A stretch of 64,000 nucleotides of DNA from NCBI GenBank assembly GCA_027475525.1, contig JAMWFC010000117.1, positions 682,001 through 746,000 of the forward strand, read 5' to 3'. This document shows positions 1-10,019 of the stretch, one piece after another. Both the position numbers and the translations under genes were made by a program. The notes below the pieces were generated by a model. It saw nothing but the letters and a program-made list of their open reading frames with translations, searched no databases and had not been told where the DNA came from. Within the stretch, counting starts at the first letter, position 1. Each line of letters begins with the position of its first letter. This DNA comes from Macrolepiota albuminosa (lineage: Eukaryota > Basidiomycota > Agaricomycetes > Agaricales > Agaricaceae).

Positions 1-607
1 TTTTCCAACCTTATGCCATCGTCGTTCTCCCTACTGACCACTATTGCTGGTCCTTGCACCTGTCCTTGTGTCGTCAATGACGACGGTCCCAGCTCAGTAG
101 CCACATCGGCCACATATCCCAAAAGCCGTTCAGTAGGTGCAGTCCAGAAGAGGGTACTATGCGCAAACACGCTGCCTTGTACCATTTCCAAGTACTGGGT
201 AATATCCGGTTGACCCTCAGAATGAGCTGACGAGCTCTCACAAACACGCTGCCTTGTACCATTTCCAAGTACTGGGTAATATCCGGTTGACCCTCAGAAT
301 GAGCTGACGAGCTCTCAGGCAATACCGGATACATCAATGAAGGCATTTGGCTTGCTGGCAGCGACACTCCTGAGACCGCGGATCTCTCTCCTGGTTTACC
401 ACCAGGTCGTACAATGGACATCATCCATGATACGGATAGCCCACCAGGCATTCCAAAGCTCGTGCTGACATCGTGAGGAATCTTTTTGTCCCGCTTTGGT
501 GGAGGTTGGTATGCTGACACAGATTGCATCTTCACAGCTTGAAGCACAGGTAAGTCACCTGTGTCTGCAGCTGGGAACAGAGGATCCAGATCAAGAGAGC
601 CAGTCAT
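1..607 (-). CDS. Unrecognised protein, N-terminal part, runs off window edge
   Basis: The ATG is at 605-607 on the minus strand (protein begins MTGSLDLDPLFPA). I do not recognise the family. The visible protein is polar and Ser/Pro-rich, with no membrane segment. A 77-bp exact tandem duplication (164-317) shifts the frame. With one copy removed, the frame stays open to the window edge, and the protein continues through a segment containing FWTAPTERLLGYVADVATEL. The open frame ending at 74 is therefore a product of the duplication. No neighbour gives a functional hint. It could be the 5' exon of a host gene or part of a transposon ORF. Confidence 0.4.
164..317. repeat. 77-bp exact tandem duplication (copies 164-240, 241-317)
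   Basis: Two identical abutting copies, period 77. They break the frame of the minus-strand ORF at 1-607. Confidence 0.95.
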
Positions 608-880
608 GGAAGCACGTTTTCAACGTGATGCCAACAGAGAATCGAGAGGTTTTGATGATAGTTGCCTAGTCGGTAACAAGCCTAGAGTCGAAAGCCGATA
701 GCAGAAGATTTAAAAAAATGTAACCGGAGTTACGGGTTAGAACTATCTTGTGTGTATCACACAAGTGCTAAATCAGACCGCAGTATCAGATTGACTAGTA
801 CTTAGAGTGAAAACAAGATGTTATCTTACGTAATACTCTATTAAACGATTATAGCGTCATTGACGCTTGGAACATGAATG
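608..880. other. No gene seen
   Basis: AT-rich sequence upstream of the minus-strand ORF. I see no coding potential or repeat structure. It could hold that gene's promoter, but no motif decides this. Confidence 0.5.
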
Positions 881-889
881 ACTCCGTTA

Positions 890-1140
890 CAATATAAGTT
901 GCTAGCACATATAATGGATAGTGAGCCTCATGATTATATTGGCTAAGATTTTCATCTTGAAGAGAGCTCCTGTCACTGGAGCCCATGCACTAGACATAGA
1001 CTTGATCACATATGCTCTGAAGCACTTATTGTTGATTGCTGCTCCCTGATTGTTAGCCTTGAACCATGCTGTGCAGAGGGCTCTGAAGTGGGCCTCAATA
1101 TTTGAGCTATCCCTGTACTTAATCAAATTGAGCTCCTCCT
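890..1140 (-). pseudogene. Ty1/copia Gag remnant
   Basis: A 74-codon open stretch (902-1126, minus strand) reads SSNIEAHFRALCTAWFKANN, then a segment ending in SMSSAWAPVTGAL. This matches the conserved central part of fungal copia Gag (UBN2-type), usually 'DIEAHF..L...W..A...G..I.D..F....I.SMP..W'. No protease, integrase or RT is adjacent and no LTR is visible, so it is an isolated fragment. The family call rests on remembered family pattern, not a search. Confidence 0.5.
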
Positions 1141-1299
1141 TTGCTTAGAGGAGTCCCAGATCTGATTTGGCATTATTCAGAATTATGAGTGAGGTCCAGG
1201 CATCAGCAGCAAAGTGTGTGTGCATGTACTGTTAGCCTCACATGTTCTGTGAAATAAAAGTTGAAATATCACACAAGTTCAGTCTTATTCCACTAAGAC

Positions 1300-2430
1300 T
1301 ACTTTTATATAAAGTAAACTTTACCATTTTGCATCAATAGATTGACAATACAGTTGTTTATTCACAGACTTAGTCTGATTCCAAACACCATTAGTACCTG
1401 CAGACTGCAGGATCATCTTGTGGAGAACTCTGCATGGCCTTGCAGTTGACAACTCTCTATCACAGAATATATTGTATTCTGTTCACACAAAAATCTTCCT
1501 TGATCTTCTCTCTTCTATAGAAGAAAAAACTCACCAGTACTATAGTGCTGGAATCCTATGCTTCACATAATTCTGCAACAAAGAAGATATTCATAAGACG
1601 ATGCACATGCCTGCAGATCCAATACTCATTGTAGTCTTTGTAAGAGATCACATTGGTACCTCATCTATCGACTCAATAAAATTATGACTTACAGCCATTT
1701 TTATAATGTTAGACCCCTTTGAGTTCCACTTGTTGTTTGGCCTGATATCCACAATGCCAGGCTTGCTGTCAAAATGCATGTAAACTAGTACAGCTTTTAC
1801 TTCTTCCTCAATAAAATGCCACATATCGAGAGAGTTGAAGAAACTGATTTTAATACTTGCACTTGTCAGGAAGTATCAATACAAGATGTCCAAGAAATTA
1901 TAGTGTGAGTGTCCAAACTATCAAATGCATTTGGACAACATATCATTGTAGCTCCATTGAAAAAGACAGTTGATGGATGAACTCAAATACTCAATGGGCT
2001 TTGAAGTAACTTATATAATACTAATACTACCTCAAGCTACATGATCCATAGTGTTTGTGATGTGAAATTACCGGTGAGAGACAGCAATGAGGTTTTCTCA
2101 GACAGCAGAAGTGGTAGTTGGAGGGTCACAGTAATAAATGATATTATCATTTGGCAAGCCTGGCTATCGTGGATATCAGGCCAAACATCTAAACAAGCAG
2201 AACTTAAAGGGGTCTAATGTTATGAAAATGGCTGTAATGGCCTCCACCTATGGCATATTTTCAACTATGCCAAATGGATGTTCTGCTACGTCACAAGCTT
2301 TAACTCTCAAACGCTCTCCTCATAACCCCATCTCTTTCTCCTACTTACATTCTCTTCACCATGGCCTAGATTTTGCTTTACTAAAAAACCATGCTATATG
2401 GCCTGTGGCCCTTACAACTTTCTAGGGTTG
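1300..2430. other. Non-coding, AT-rich; old repeat debris
   Basis: Contains the inverted pair 1696-1768 / 2155-2236 and nothing else I can assign. Short open frames here show no recognisable motif. Confidence 0.4.
1696..2236. repeat. Imperfect inverted repeat, ~75-bp arms
   Basis: 1696-1768 and the reverse complement of 2155-2236 match over most of their length. Shared blocks include GATATCAGGCCAAAC and AAAGGGGTCTAA. The spacer is about 390 bp. It could be a MITE-like element or two head-to-head fragments of one transposon. No target duplication was identified. Confidence 0.6.
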
Positions 2431-2738
2431 CTGCTACCTTGAAGAATTACTTCTATCCCAAAACAATTTTGACTCATCTTGCAATGTTTCTATCAACTGC
2501 AATATTCACAGATCTACAATTGGTGTGCATCAACCTTCCACATACCTTGAACAAAAACAACTCACTGCATTGGTGCCAACTGTTGTCTCGCAGAGAGACA
2601 AGATTTATTCTGTCCTATTTGCACACTTAAGAACCACCTTCTCATCAACAGCATATCTGAAAACTCACCTTTGTTTGCATTTTGAGAAATTTCCCAGTGC
2701 ACATCATCCCTTTTGTTCCTAACAAGGGACATGTTTCT

Positions 2739-3090
2739 TGAGAGACATGTGGTGTAGCAGCACACCACACAAGTCCAAGACCCCTTAAGTGGCCTGCCTT
2801 CTGCTGACATAATGCAGCAAGGAGCTCTGGGTTTGAACCATGTCTCTCAACCACCCAGGCATTTCTCCATGGATGCCTGGCAGTCAGCTGCAAAAGGGAG
2901 GTTTAGTGAGTATTATGACAATGATCATTGAGTCCCACACTGTCTTTCAGTTTGTGCTGGAATTTGTGCGTAAATGCATTCCTACCTTGGTACATGGAGG
3001 TCCAACCCCTTCAATTTGTGGGCAACTCAAAGCTAAGTGATTCGTTCTGCCCAGCATGCTGGGAGATGTACCATCAAAAAAAAAAAAAAA
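2739..3090 (+). mobile_element. SINE-like insertion with poly(A) tail and 15-bp TSD
   Basis: The 352-bp insert is flanked by identical AAGGGACATGTTTCT at 2724-2738 and 3091-3105. Excising it with one TSD restores the recombinase reading (LTRDMFLNTTNS). The insert ends in a run of about 15-17 A immediately before the 3' TSD. A sequence close to a Pol III B box (GGTTTGAACC, 2830-2839) lies about 90 bp from its 5' end. The A box is weak (TAGCAGCA near 2755). No ORF is present. Long TSD, A-tail and internal B box together suggest a tRNA-derived SINE mobilised by a LINE. Confidence 0.7.
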
Positions 3091-3527
3091 AAGGGACATG
3101 TTTCTCAACACTACAAATAGTGATTGTCTATTCTCATCTGCCTCAGAGTCTCTTACTTACTCTCTAACAGAAAAATTTATTCAACACAAAACCTCGACAT
3201 CGTACACAGACAGTTATCGCATAAGAGGTTCTGTCAAACTCCTATGCGATGATGTCCCGCCACACATTGTCATGAAGCATGGCAGCTGGAGCTCCCTCTG
3301 CTTCCTGATTTACTGGAGGCGTTTGGACGCCATCGTTCCTAAAGCTGTTGCCTCAGCTTAGGACTCTGGCTCGTCGGATATTTGCTCATGATAATGATCT
3401 TTCAGATATCCAAAATACGAACTGGTCTGACCTCCTGAATCTTGCAATGTCTTAGACCACCCTTCACCATCAATTCACAATCCTCTCTCATTATCTCAAC
3501 GTTCTAATTTCTCAATTCATGATGCTT

Positions 3528-3681
3528 AGCACCCTTTCTTGTCAATTACTCATATGCCATCAATTGACTTGATTTGTTTCACTGTATACTGGTCCCCTAT
3601 CTTAAGCACCCTTTCTTGTCAATTACTCATATGCCATCAATTGACTTGATTTGTTTCACTGTATACTGGTCCCCTATCTTA
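3528..3681. repeat. 77-bp exact tandem duplication (3528-3604, 3605-3681)
   Basis: Identical abutting copies with period 77, inside non-coding relic sequence. Confidence 0.95.
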
Positions 3682-3981
3682 CACTACCTTCAAAACTGTA
3701 CACTACAAATTCCCATGTATGCCCACTACCTCACATTACTTTCAAACTGTACAATATGTTTTCCACTTTCTTACACTACTTTAAAATTGTATATTACAAC
3801 GACCATGTTCCATTTCAAAACTCAAAACTATCTCGCACTCGGTATGATCACACTTAATGGGACAGCTCCGGTGGGTAGGCACAGCCAAAGGTGAGCTGCA
3901 CCTAGTTGGGGTATTCGCCGCTCCCACTGCAGCTGCTCCTGTGCACGGGACAAAGTCCCTTCCCCGAACCTTCATCATATT

Positions 3982-4383
3982 TCTCGTATATCAATTTTCC
4001 ACACGTCCACTTATCAACCCAGCTTTATTGGGCAGGTTAGAATCCAGACCTAATTTCCCGCCATCTATAATATATGGGACAACCATTTTGTGAGAACTAT
4101 CTGATTAGTAAGGCTGATCAAGGCTGACCAAGAACCTTCCTTTTAGGGTAATATCATAAGAGTTTGTGTACTTGGAGTCTCAATTTTGTACTTAGAGTAT
4201 AAAAAATAAAATATGTATATTGTAGACTTCAATATTAATATAAATACCATATTTGGACATTTTTGGATTGTGTCCGGATGAGAAGAGGCCAAACGCGATT
4301 TAGTGGACACCAGTTTTCACGCCTTGCGTGTTCTTTGACCACACATGACCAAACAAACTCGAAATTCACCGTTGTAGTGAGAA
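3982..4383. other. AT-rich spacer, probable Helitron left flank/5' end
   Basis: No ORF. The Helitron's 5' terminus (a 5'-TC end after an A) must lie here or just downstream, but several candidates exist and I cannot choose between them. Confidence 0.35.
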
Positions 4384-4778
4384 GACACTACAAACAAAGT
4401 AAGTGTCAATTTGTTGATTGATTGATCAAATGTTTACAAACATTGAATTCAGCTTATTTGACACTACAAACAAAGTTACAACAAAGTAAGTATTGGCTTA
4501 TTTATTATTGATCAATTAATAAACATTCAATTCAGCTACAAACAATTCCGAAATCGTTACAACAAAGTAAGTATTGGTTTGTTTATTATTGATCAATGCT
4601 AATTCAGCTTATTTGACACTACAAACAAATCCGAAATCATTACAACAAAGTAAGTGTTGGTTTATTTATTATTGATCAATGCTAATACATATTCAATTCA
4701 GCTTATTTAACACTACAAACAGTTAGTATCAGTTCATTTATTATTGATCAATGCTAATAAACAGTGAATTCAGCTTAT
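4384..4778. repeat. Subterminal tandem repeats, ~80-100-bp units
   Basis: About five imperfect units share the blocks ACACTACAAACAAA, ACAACAAAGTAAGT, TTATTATTGATCAAT and ATTCAGCTTATT. They lie just upstream of the RepHel start, inside the presumed Helitron 5' region, and may carry promoter or origin signals. Confidence 0.75.
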
Positions 4779-4829
4779 TAGTGAAAGCTTGACAACATTT
4801 AGCTATTGATATACTAGATATATCATCAT

Positions 4830-4886
4830 GTAAGTAACTTTCAAAGAGTTTGAGCTATTAAAATGCTTAAAAAATCAATAATTTAG
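4830..4886 (+). other. Candidate 57-nt intron splitting the RepHel start codon
   Basis: GTAAGT...TTTAG. Joining 'AT' (4828-4829) to 'G' (4887) makes an ATG in frame with the whole downstream exon. An in-frame TGA lies a few codons upstream, and the next in-frame ATG is only at 4975. Confidence 0.5.
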
Positions 4887-6936
4887 GCAATCTTCAACTA
4901 CTCATTCTGAACCCAGGACTCCTGAAGGTCAAAGACAGCAGGCTAGGATTCAAAGCAGGCTTCAACAGTTGCAAATGACTGATCCTGATGATCGTCGTGC
5001 ACATAGAAGTAGAAGATCTACTTCAGTGGTTATACCACTTGATTTTGGAACTGAGGGTATGGGATCTGGGAGTATACAAACTGGGGGAATACAAACTGGG
5101 GGAATACAAACTGAGGGAATGCAAACTGGAGGAATACAAAATGGAGGTATACAAACTGGGGGAATACAAACTGGGGGAATACAAACTGGGGGTATACAAA
5201 CTGGGGGAATGCAAACTGGGGGTAGAGGGTCTGGAGATATGCCTATTGCTCAGGATCCATTTGCTATTGTCATTCCTCAAACTCATTTGCCTGAAGGATG
5301 GGATGCACCTTTACAGAATCCCATACCTAGAATGGTGCCACCTCTACCTGTTTCTACATCCAGAAGAAACAATAGGCCTAGAATGGTACCACTTCTACCT
5401 GCTCTACCTCTTCCTATACATAGAAGAGACAACCTGCCTACTATTGCTCCACTTTCTGTGGACATTCCTGAAACTGTTCTGCCTGAAGGATGGGATACTC
5501 CTTTACAGAATCCTATGCCTATAGTGCCACCCCTACCTGCTCTGGCATTTAGAAGAGTCAGAAATGTATCTGTACAGAATTCTATGCCACCTCTACCTCC
5601 TGCCAGACTAGCAGATTTACAAGAGCAGCAAAGGCTGAGACATATGGCTATGATTCAAGAACAAGACAGACAACAGGAATTGGCACAAGCAATAGTAGAG
5701 GAGCAACAAAGGGTCAGACATGAGGAGCAAGAGAGGGAACAAAGACAACATGAAGCATTGGCTACTTTGCACCAAGAAAGGCTGAGGGAGGAGGAAGGAT
5801 TGAGGCAACAGGAACAACAGGAACTGAGACTAGAGGTAAGGCAAAGCCAACTTTAAAAGCCTATCTTAATTGACAAAATTTGACAGTTTGTTGATCTCAA
5901 TCCTGAACATAGGCCTTTGAATCAGGCTAGGGCTGAAAGGATCTTACAAAACTGGCAACAGCAACATTTAGCTGATCTTGAAGAGGATTTCAATGATTTG
6001 GATCCTCATAGATTACAAAATATCCATGCAGCTTTTGATGAAATGCTTCAAAATCCTTTGGAGTATTTGGAGCATCCCATAGACAATGAGATTGATCCAA
6101 ATCTACTGGATGATCCTAGGAATAATCCTGCTGAGAATATAGAGGAGGACTTGGAGTATGTGGATCCACCTGGAGATAATAGACAGCAATATCTACCAGC
6201 ACCTCCTGACTTGGAGTATGTGGATCCACCTAGGGATGTCATGCAGCAAAATGTACCAGCACCTCCTGTCTTACAGAGGATACAACAACCTGATGATGTT
6301 CAGCCTAGAAATGCTCTTCCAACAGGAAGACAGCATTATCTGGATGGATCCCCTTCACATTATCTTGGTTCTATGGATGTTGCATGTCCACACTGTCATG
6401 CTCTACATTTTGATGCTGAAAAGCTCTCCAAGTCTACTAGACGTAATCCAAAGTTTGGCATGTGCTGTTTACAAGGGCAGATTGATTTGCCTAGACTTGA
6501 AGATGCTCCACCAGAACTGCTTGGCTTACTCCAAGGTCACCATCCTCTTTCTGATGCTTTTAAAGCATCTATTTGCCAATACAATGCAGCCTTTGCATTT
6601 ACATCTCTGGGAGTCAAAATTGACCAGGCAATTACCAATGCTCCTGGACCATACAGCTTTAGGATTAATGGAGAGCTCCATCATCTGACAGGTGCTTTGC
6701 TTCCAACTGAAGGTGATCATCCTGTGTATGCACAACTCTACTTCTACGATCACAATCAACAATTGGCTTTTCGTCAGAGAAGCAATCCTAGATTGGATCC
6801 TCAGATAATGGCCTCTTTGCAGGATATGCTTCATAGAGTCAATCCCTTTATTGGCTTATACAAGCTTGCAAAGCAGATTATGACAGAAGTTTCTGAAGGC
6901 CAACTACAAAGGCTTTCTGTTCAACTGAGAGCTGAC

Positions 6937-7090
6937 TTTGGAGACCATCGACGCTATAACAACCCTAATGAACAGGAAGGAGTTGCTGCAATTATACCAG
7001 GAGATGGTTCTGATTTGGAGACCATCGACGCTATAACAACCCTAATGAACAGGAAGGAGTTGCTGCAATTATACCAGGAGATGGTTCTGA
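6937..7090. repeat. 77-bp exact tandem duplication (6937-7013, 7014-7090)
   Basis: Identical copies. They shift the RepHel frame by +2, and the frame downstream (7140 on) agrees exactly once 77 bp are discounted. Confidence 0.95.
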
Positions 7091-8031
7091 AGAATGATCA
7101 GATCACCGTGACATAGTCCTGCATCTGCATGGAGGTCAATTGAAGCGAATCAGCCATTTACACCCCTATTACACTCCTCTGCATTACACTATCATATTTC
7201 CAACTGGAGAACCTGGATTTCACACCGATATTCAATCTCAATTTGGACCAGCAGGAGAACAAAGAGCCAAAAAAGTTAGCCAAACTGCATATTATGCATA
7301 TAGGCTGCAGCAAAGAGCTTTGGAAGCTAATGCTGCATTGCTTTGGAGTGGCAGACTATTTCAGCAATATGTTGTAGATGCATGGGCATCAACTGAGCAG
7401 AACAAGCTCAATTGGGTCCAGCACAATCAACAGAAGATTAGGGCTGAAGTCTATCAAGGAATAGTCGATGCAGCTGCTGGAGATGAAGACTTATGCAGAC
7501 AAGGCCAATGGGTGGTTCTTCCTTCTTCTCATGTTGGAAGTGAACGACACATGCAGCAACTATTCCAGGACTCTATGGCTATTTGCAGACATTTCCATAA
7601 ACCAGATCTCTTCATCACCATGACTGCCAATCCAAAGTGGCCTGAAATAGAAGAGGCTCTGCTAAAAGAACCTATGGTTAATGGAAAGAGGCAAACAGCT
7701 TCTGACCATCCAGATATTGTTGCCAGAGTATTTGAACTCAAGAAGAATGCTCTTTTGAAGGACATAAAAGATGGTCTATTTGGAAAATGTGTGGCATCTG
7801 TCCATACCATTGAATTTCAAAAGAGGGGACTTCCACATATACATATCTTGATCTTTTTCCATCATCATGACAAGATCAAAGATGCAGCTCATGTGGACAC
7901 TATTGTTTCTGCTCAAATTCCTGATCCAGTGACTCAGCCTCAATTGTATCAGGTATTGGCTTTGCTTGAATTATCAATGCAGTAACTGATCTTTGTTATT
8001 AGGTTGTTACTACCAATATGGTTCATGGTCC

Positions 8032-8185
8032 ATGTGGAGCAGATTTTCCCAATGCCAAGTGCATGGTAGATGGCAAATGTTCCAAGAGATATCCCAAAGA
8101 ATTTCAAGATGTGGAGCAGATTTTCCCAATGCCAAGTGCATGGTAGATGGCAAATGTTCCAAGAGATATCCCAAAGAATTTCAAG
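8032..8185. repeat. 77-bp exact tandem duplication (8032-8108, 8109-8185)
   Basis: Identical copies just after RepHel intron 3. They create a premature TAG, and the frame is restored if one copy is removed. Confidence 0.95.
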
Positions 8186-9621
8186 AAGCTACACAGTATG
8201 GTAATGATGGCTATCCCCAATATGCCAGACCTAACAATGGCCACTTTTTTGAAAAGCATGGTCGTCGTTATGACAATCGTAATGTTGTCCCATACAATCC
8301 ATATCTCTCAGCCAAATTCCAATGTCATATCAATGTGGAAGTCTGTGCTTCAGTGGATGCAATCAAATACATTCACAAGTACATCTACAAGGGCCATGAT
8401 AGGACAACTTTGGAGATTGCTAGGGAGGAGAGGGATGAAATCAAGGAACACTTGGATGCCAGATACATTTCTGCTCCTGAGGCTTGCTGGCACATCTTTG
8501 AATTCAACATGCATGCTGAATATCCTTCAGTGTACAGATTGCCTGTGCACTTGGAAAACCAGCATGAAGTCTATTTCTCAGATGATGAACTGATACAGGT
8601 GGTGGCTGCTAGACCTAATGCAGACAAGACTGCACTCACAGCTTGGTTTGAAGCCAATACCAGGTTTCCCAATAATAACACCACTTATCAGAACTTTCCA
8701 ACCAAGTTTGTTTATGAAGCATCTAAACGGAGTTGGAAGGAGAGGCAGAGAGGGACAGCAATTGGAAGGATGTATTTTGCTTCACCAAGACAGGGAGAAA
8801 GGTTCTATCTCAGGATGCTCTTGACTGTTGTAACCAATGCAACTTCATGGGCTGATCTCAGAACAGTCAATGGCCATACCTATCCAACTTATCAGGAAGC
8901 TTGCAAGGCTCTAGGTCTTTTGGAGGATGATGCAGAATGGAGGCAGTGTCTCACTGAAGCTGCTCCAATCCAACTAGGATCAGCTCTCAGGCAGCTGTTT
9001 TGCACTATTCTATTCCACTGTGCTCCTGCCACTCCTGAGGCTCTATGGGACGAATTCAAACATTCTATCTGTGATGATCTTCAACACAAATTGGTACATA
9101 CTAGGCAATACAGGGACCAAGTCTTTACCAATGAGGATGTCTATGACTATGGCCTTTATCTCATCAATGACACTTTGATGAATTTTGGGAAAACTCTGAA
9201 AGACTTTCCCAACATGCCAGAGGCTCAACAGAATTGGAATATAGTTCCAGGTAATTGGCATTTGCATAAGAGATTGACTTGAATACTGATCAATCTTCTA
9301 GGCAATAGACTTTTGGAAGATGAAACTAATTATGATGTTGAGGAGCTCAAGCAAAGAGTGGAGAGTAACAAGGCCAAGTTCAATGTGGAACAACTGGAGA
9401 CTTTCAATGCTGTCATAAACTCAGTGAACAACAATTTGGGCAGGATGCTATTCATTCACAGTGCTGGAGGATGTGGCAAAACCTTTGTCTGCAATACTCT
9501 GGCTGCTGCAGTTCGTTCCAATGGAGATGTGGCATTATGTGTAGCATCATCTGGCATTGCTGCCTTATTGTTGGAAGGGGGTAGGACAGCTCATTCAAGA
9601 TTCAAAATTCCCATTCCTGCT

Positions 9622-9946
9622 TGTGAGACCTAGATAAAGAGAATGATTATTTCTGTACCTATAGAACAGGAAAAGAACAAATAAGCCTCAGTATGCGTGT
9701 CGTATAATCGAGAAGCAACTGATTATTTCTGTACCTATAGAACAGGAAAAGAACAAATACTATGCGCAATCATTAATTAGTATCAGATTGTCATAAAAGG
9801 ATAAAGTAGAGGAGGAAGAATAACTTACAGCCTCAGTATGCGTGTCGTATAATCGAGAAGCAACTGAGGCGTAAGTAAAAGTCGTGGTCAATTAAATACC
9901 AGTCTACACGTGACGAGTGAAGAAGAGCAGACCCTAAAGTACAACA
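9622..9946 (-). repeat. Copia-1 3' LTR (325 bp)
   Basis: Bounded by TGTGAG and GTACAACA, identical to 15578-15902. A ~39-bp block (starting GATTATTTC) and a ~37-bp block (starting GCCTCAGTATG) each occur twice inside, in the order A-B-A-X-B. The A-to-A offset is 76 bp. Confidence 0.95.
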
Positions 9947-10019
9947 CAACCCCATCTGCGAAAATGGAACGAGGAAACATGTTTTTTTTTTTTTTTTTTT
10001 ATAATCGAATGGATCAGTG

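Larger units (their letters stand above)
2430..3975 (+). pseudogene. Tyrosine-recombinase element relic, copy A (Crypton/DIRS-like)
   Basis: Degraded plus-strand coding in shifting frames. 2600-2700 encodes a stretch like CPICTLKNHLLINSISENSP followed by LFAF, typical of the mid-part of fungal tyrosine recombinases. The 3' part (about 3200-3360) encodes YRIRGSVKLLCDDVPPHIV, then MKHGSWSSLCFLIYWRRLD. This fits the catalytic core: the H/YxxR box, the H/K..GxW box and the nucleophilic Tyr in LIYW. The first box His is lost. A SINE-like insert (2739-3090) interrupts the gene. 3857-3980 encodes QLRWVGTAKGELHLVGVFAA, which recurs in relic copy B near 35.1 kb, so both are the same family. The gene is dead. 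Confidence 0.6.

Noticed and set aside
5023..5286. Minus-strand Ser/Tyr-rich repeat ORF
   Set aside because: Shadow of the GGIQT repeat tract of RepHel on the other strand.
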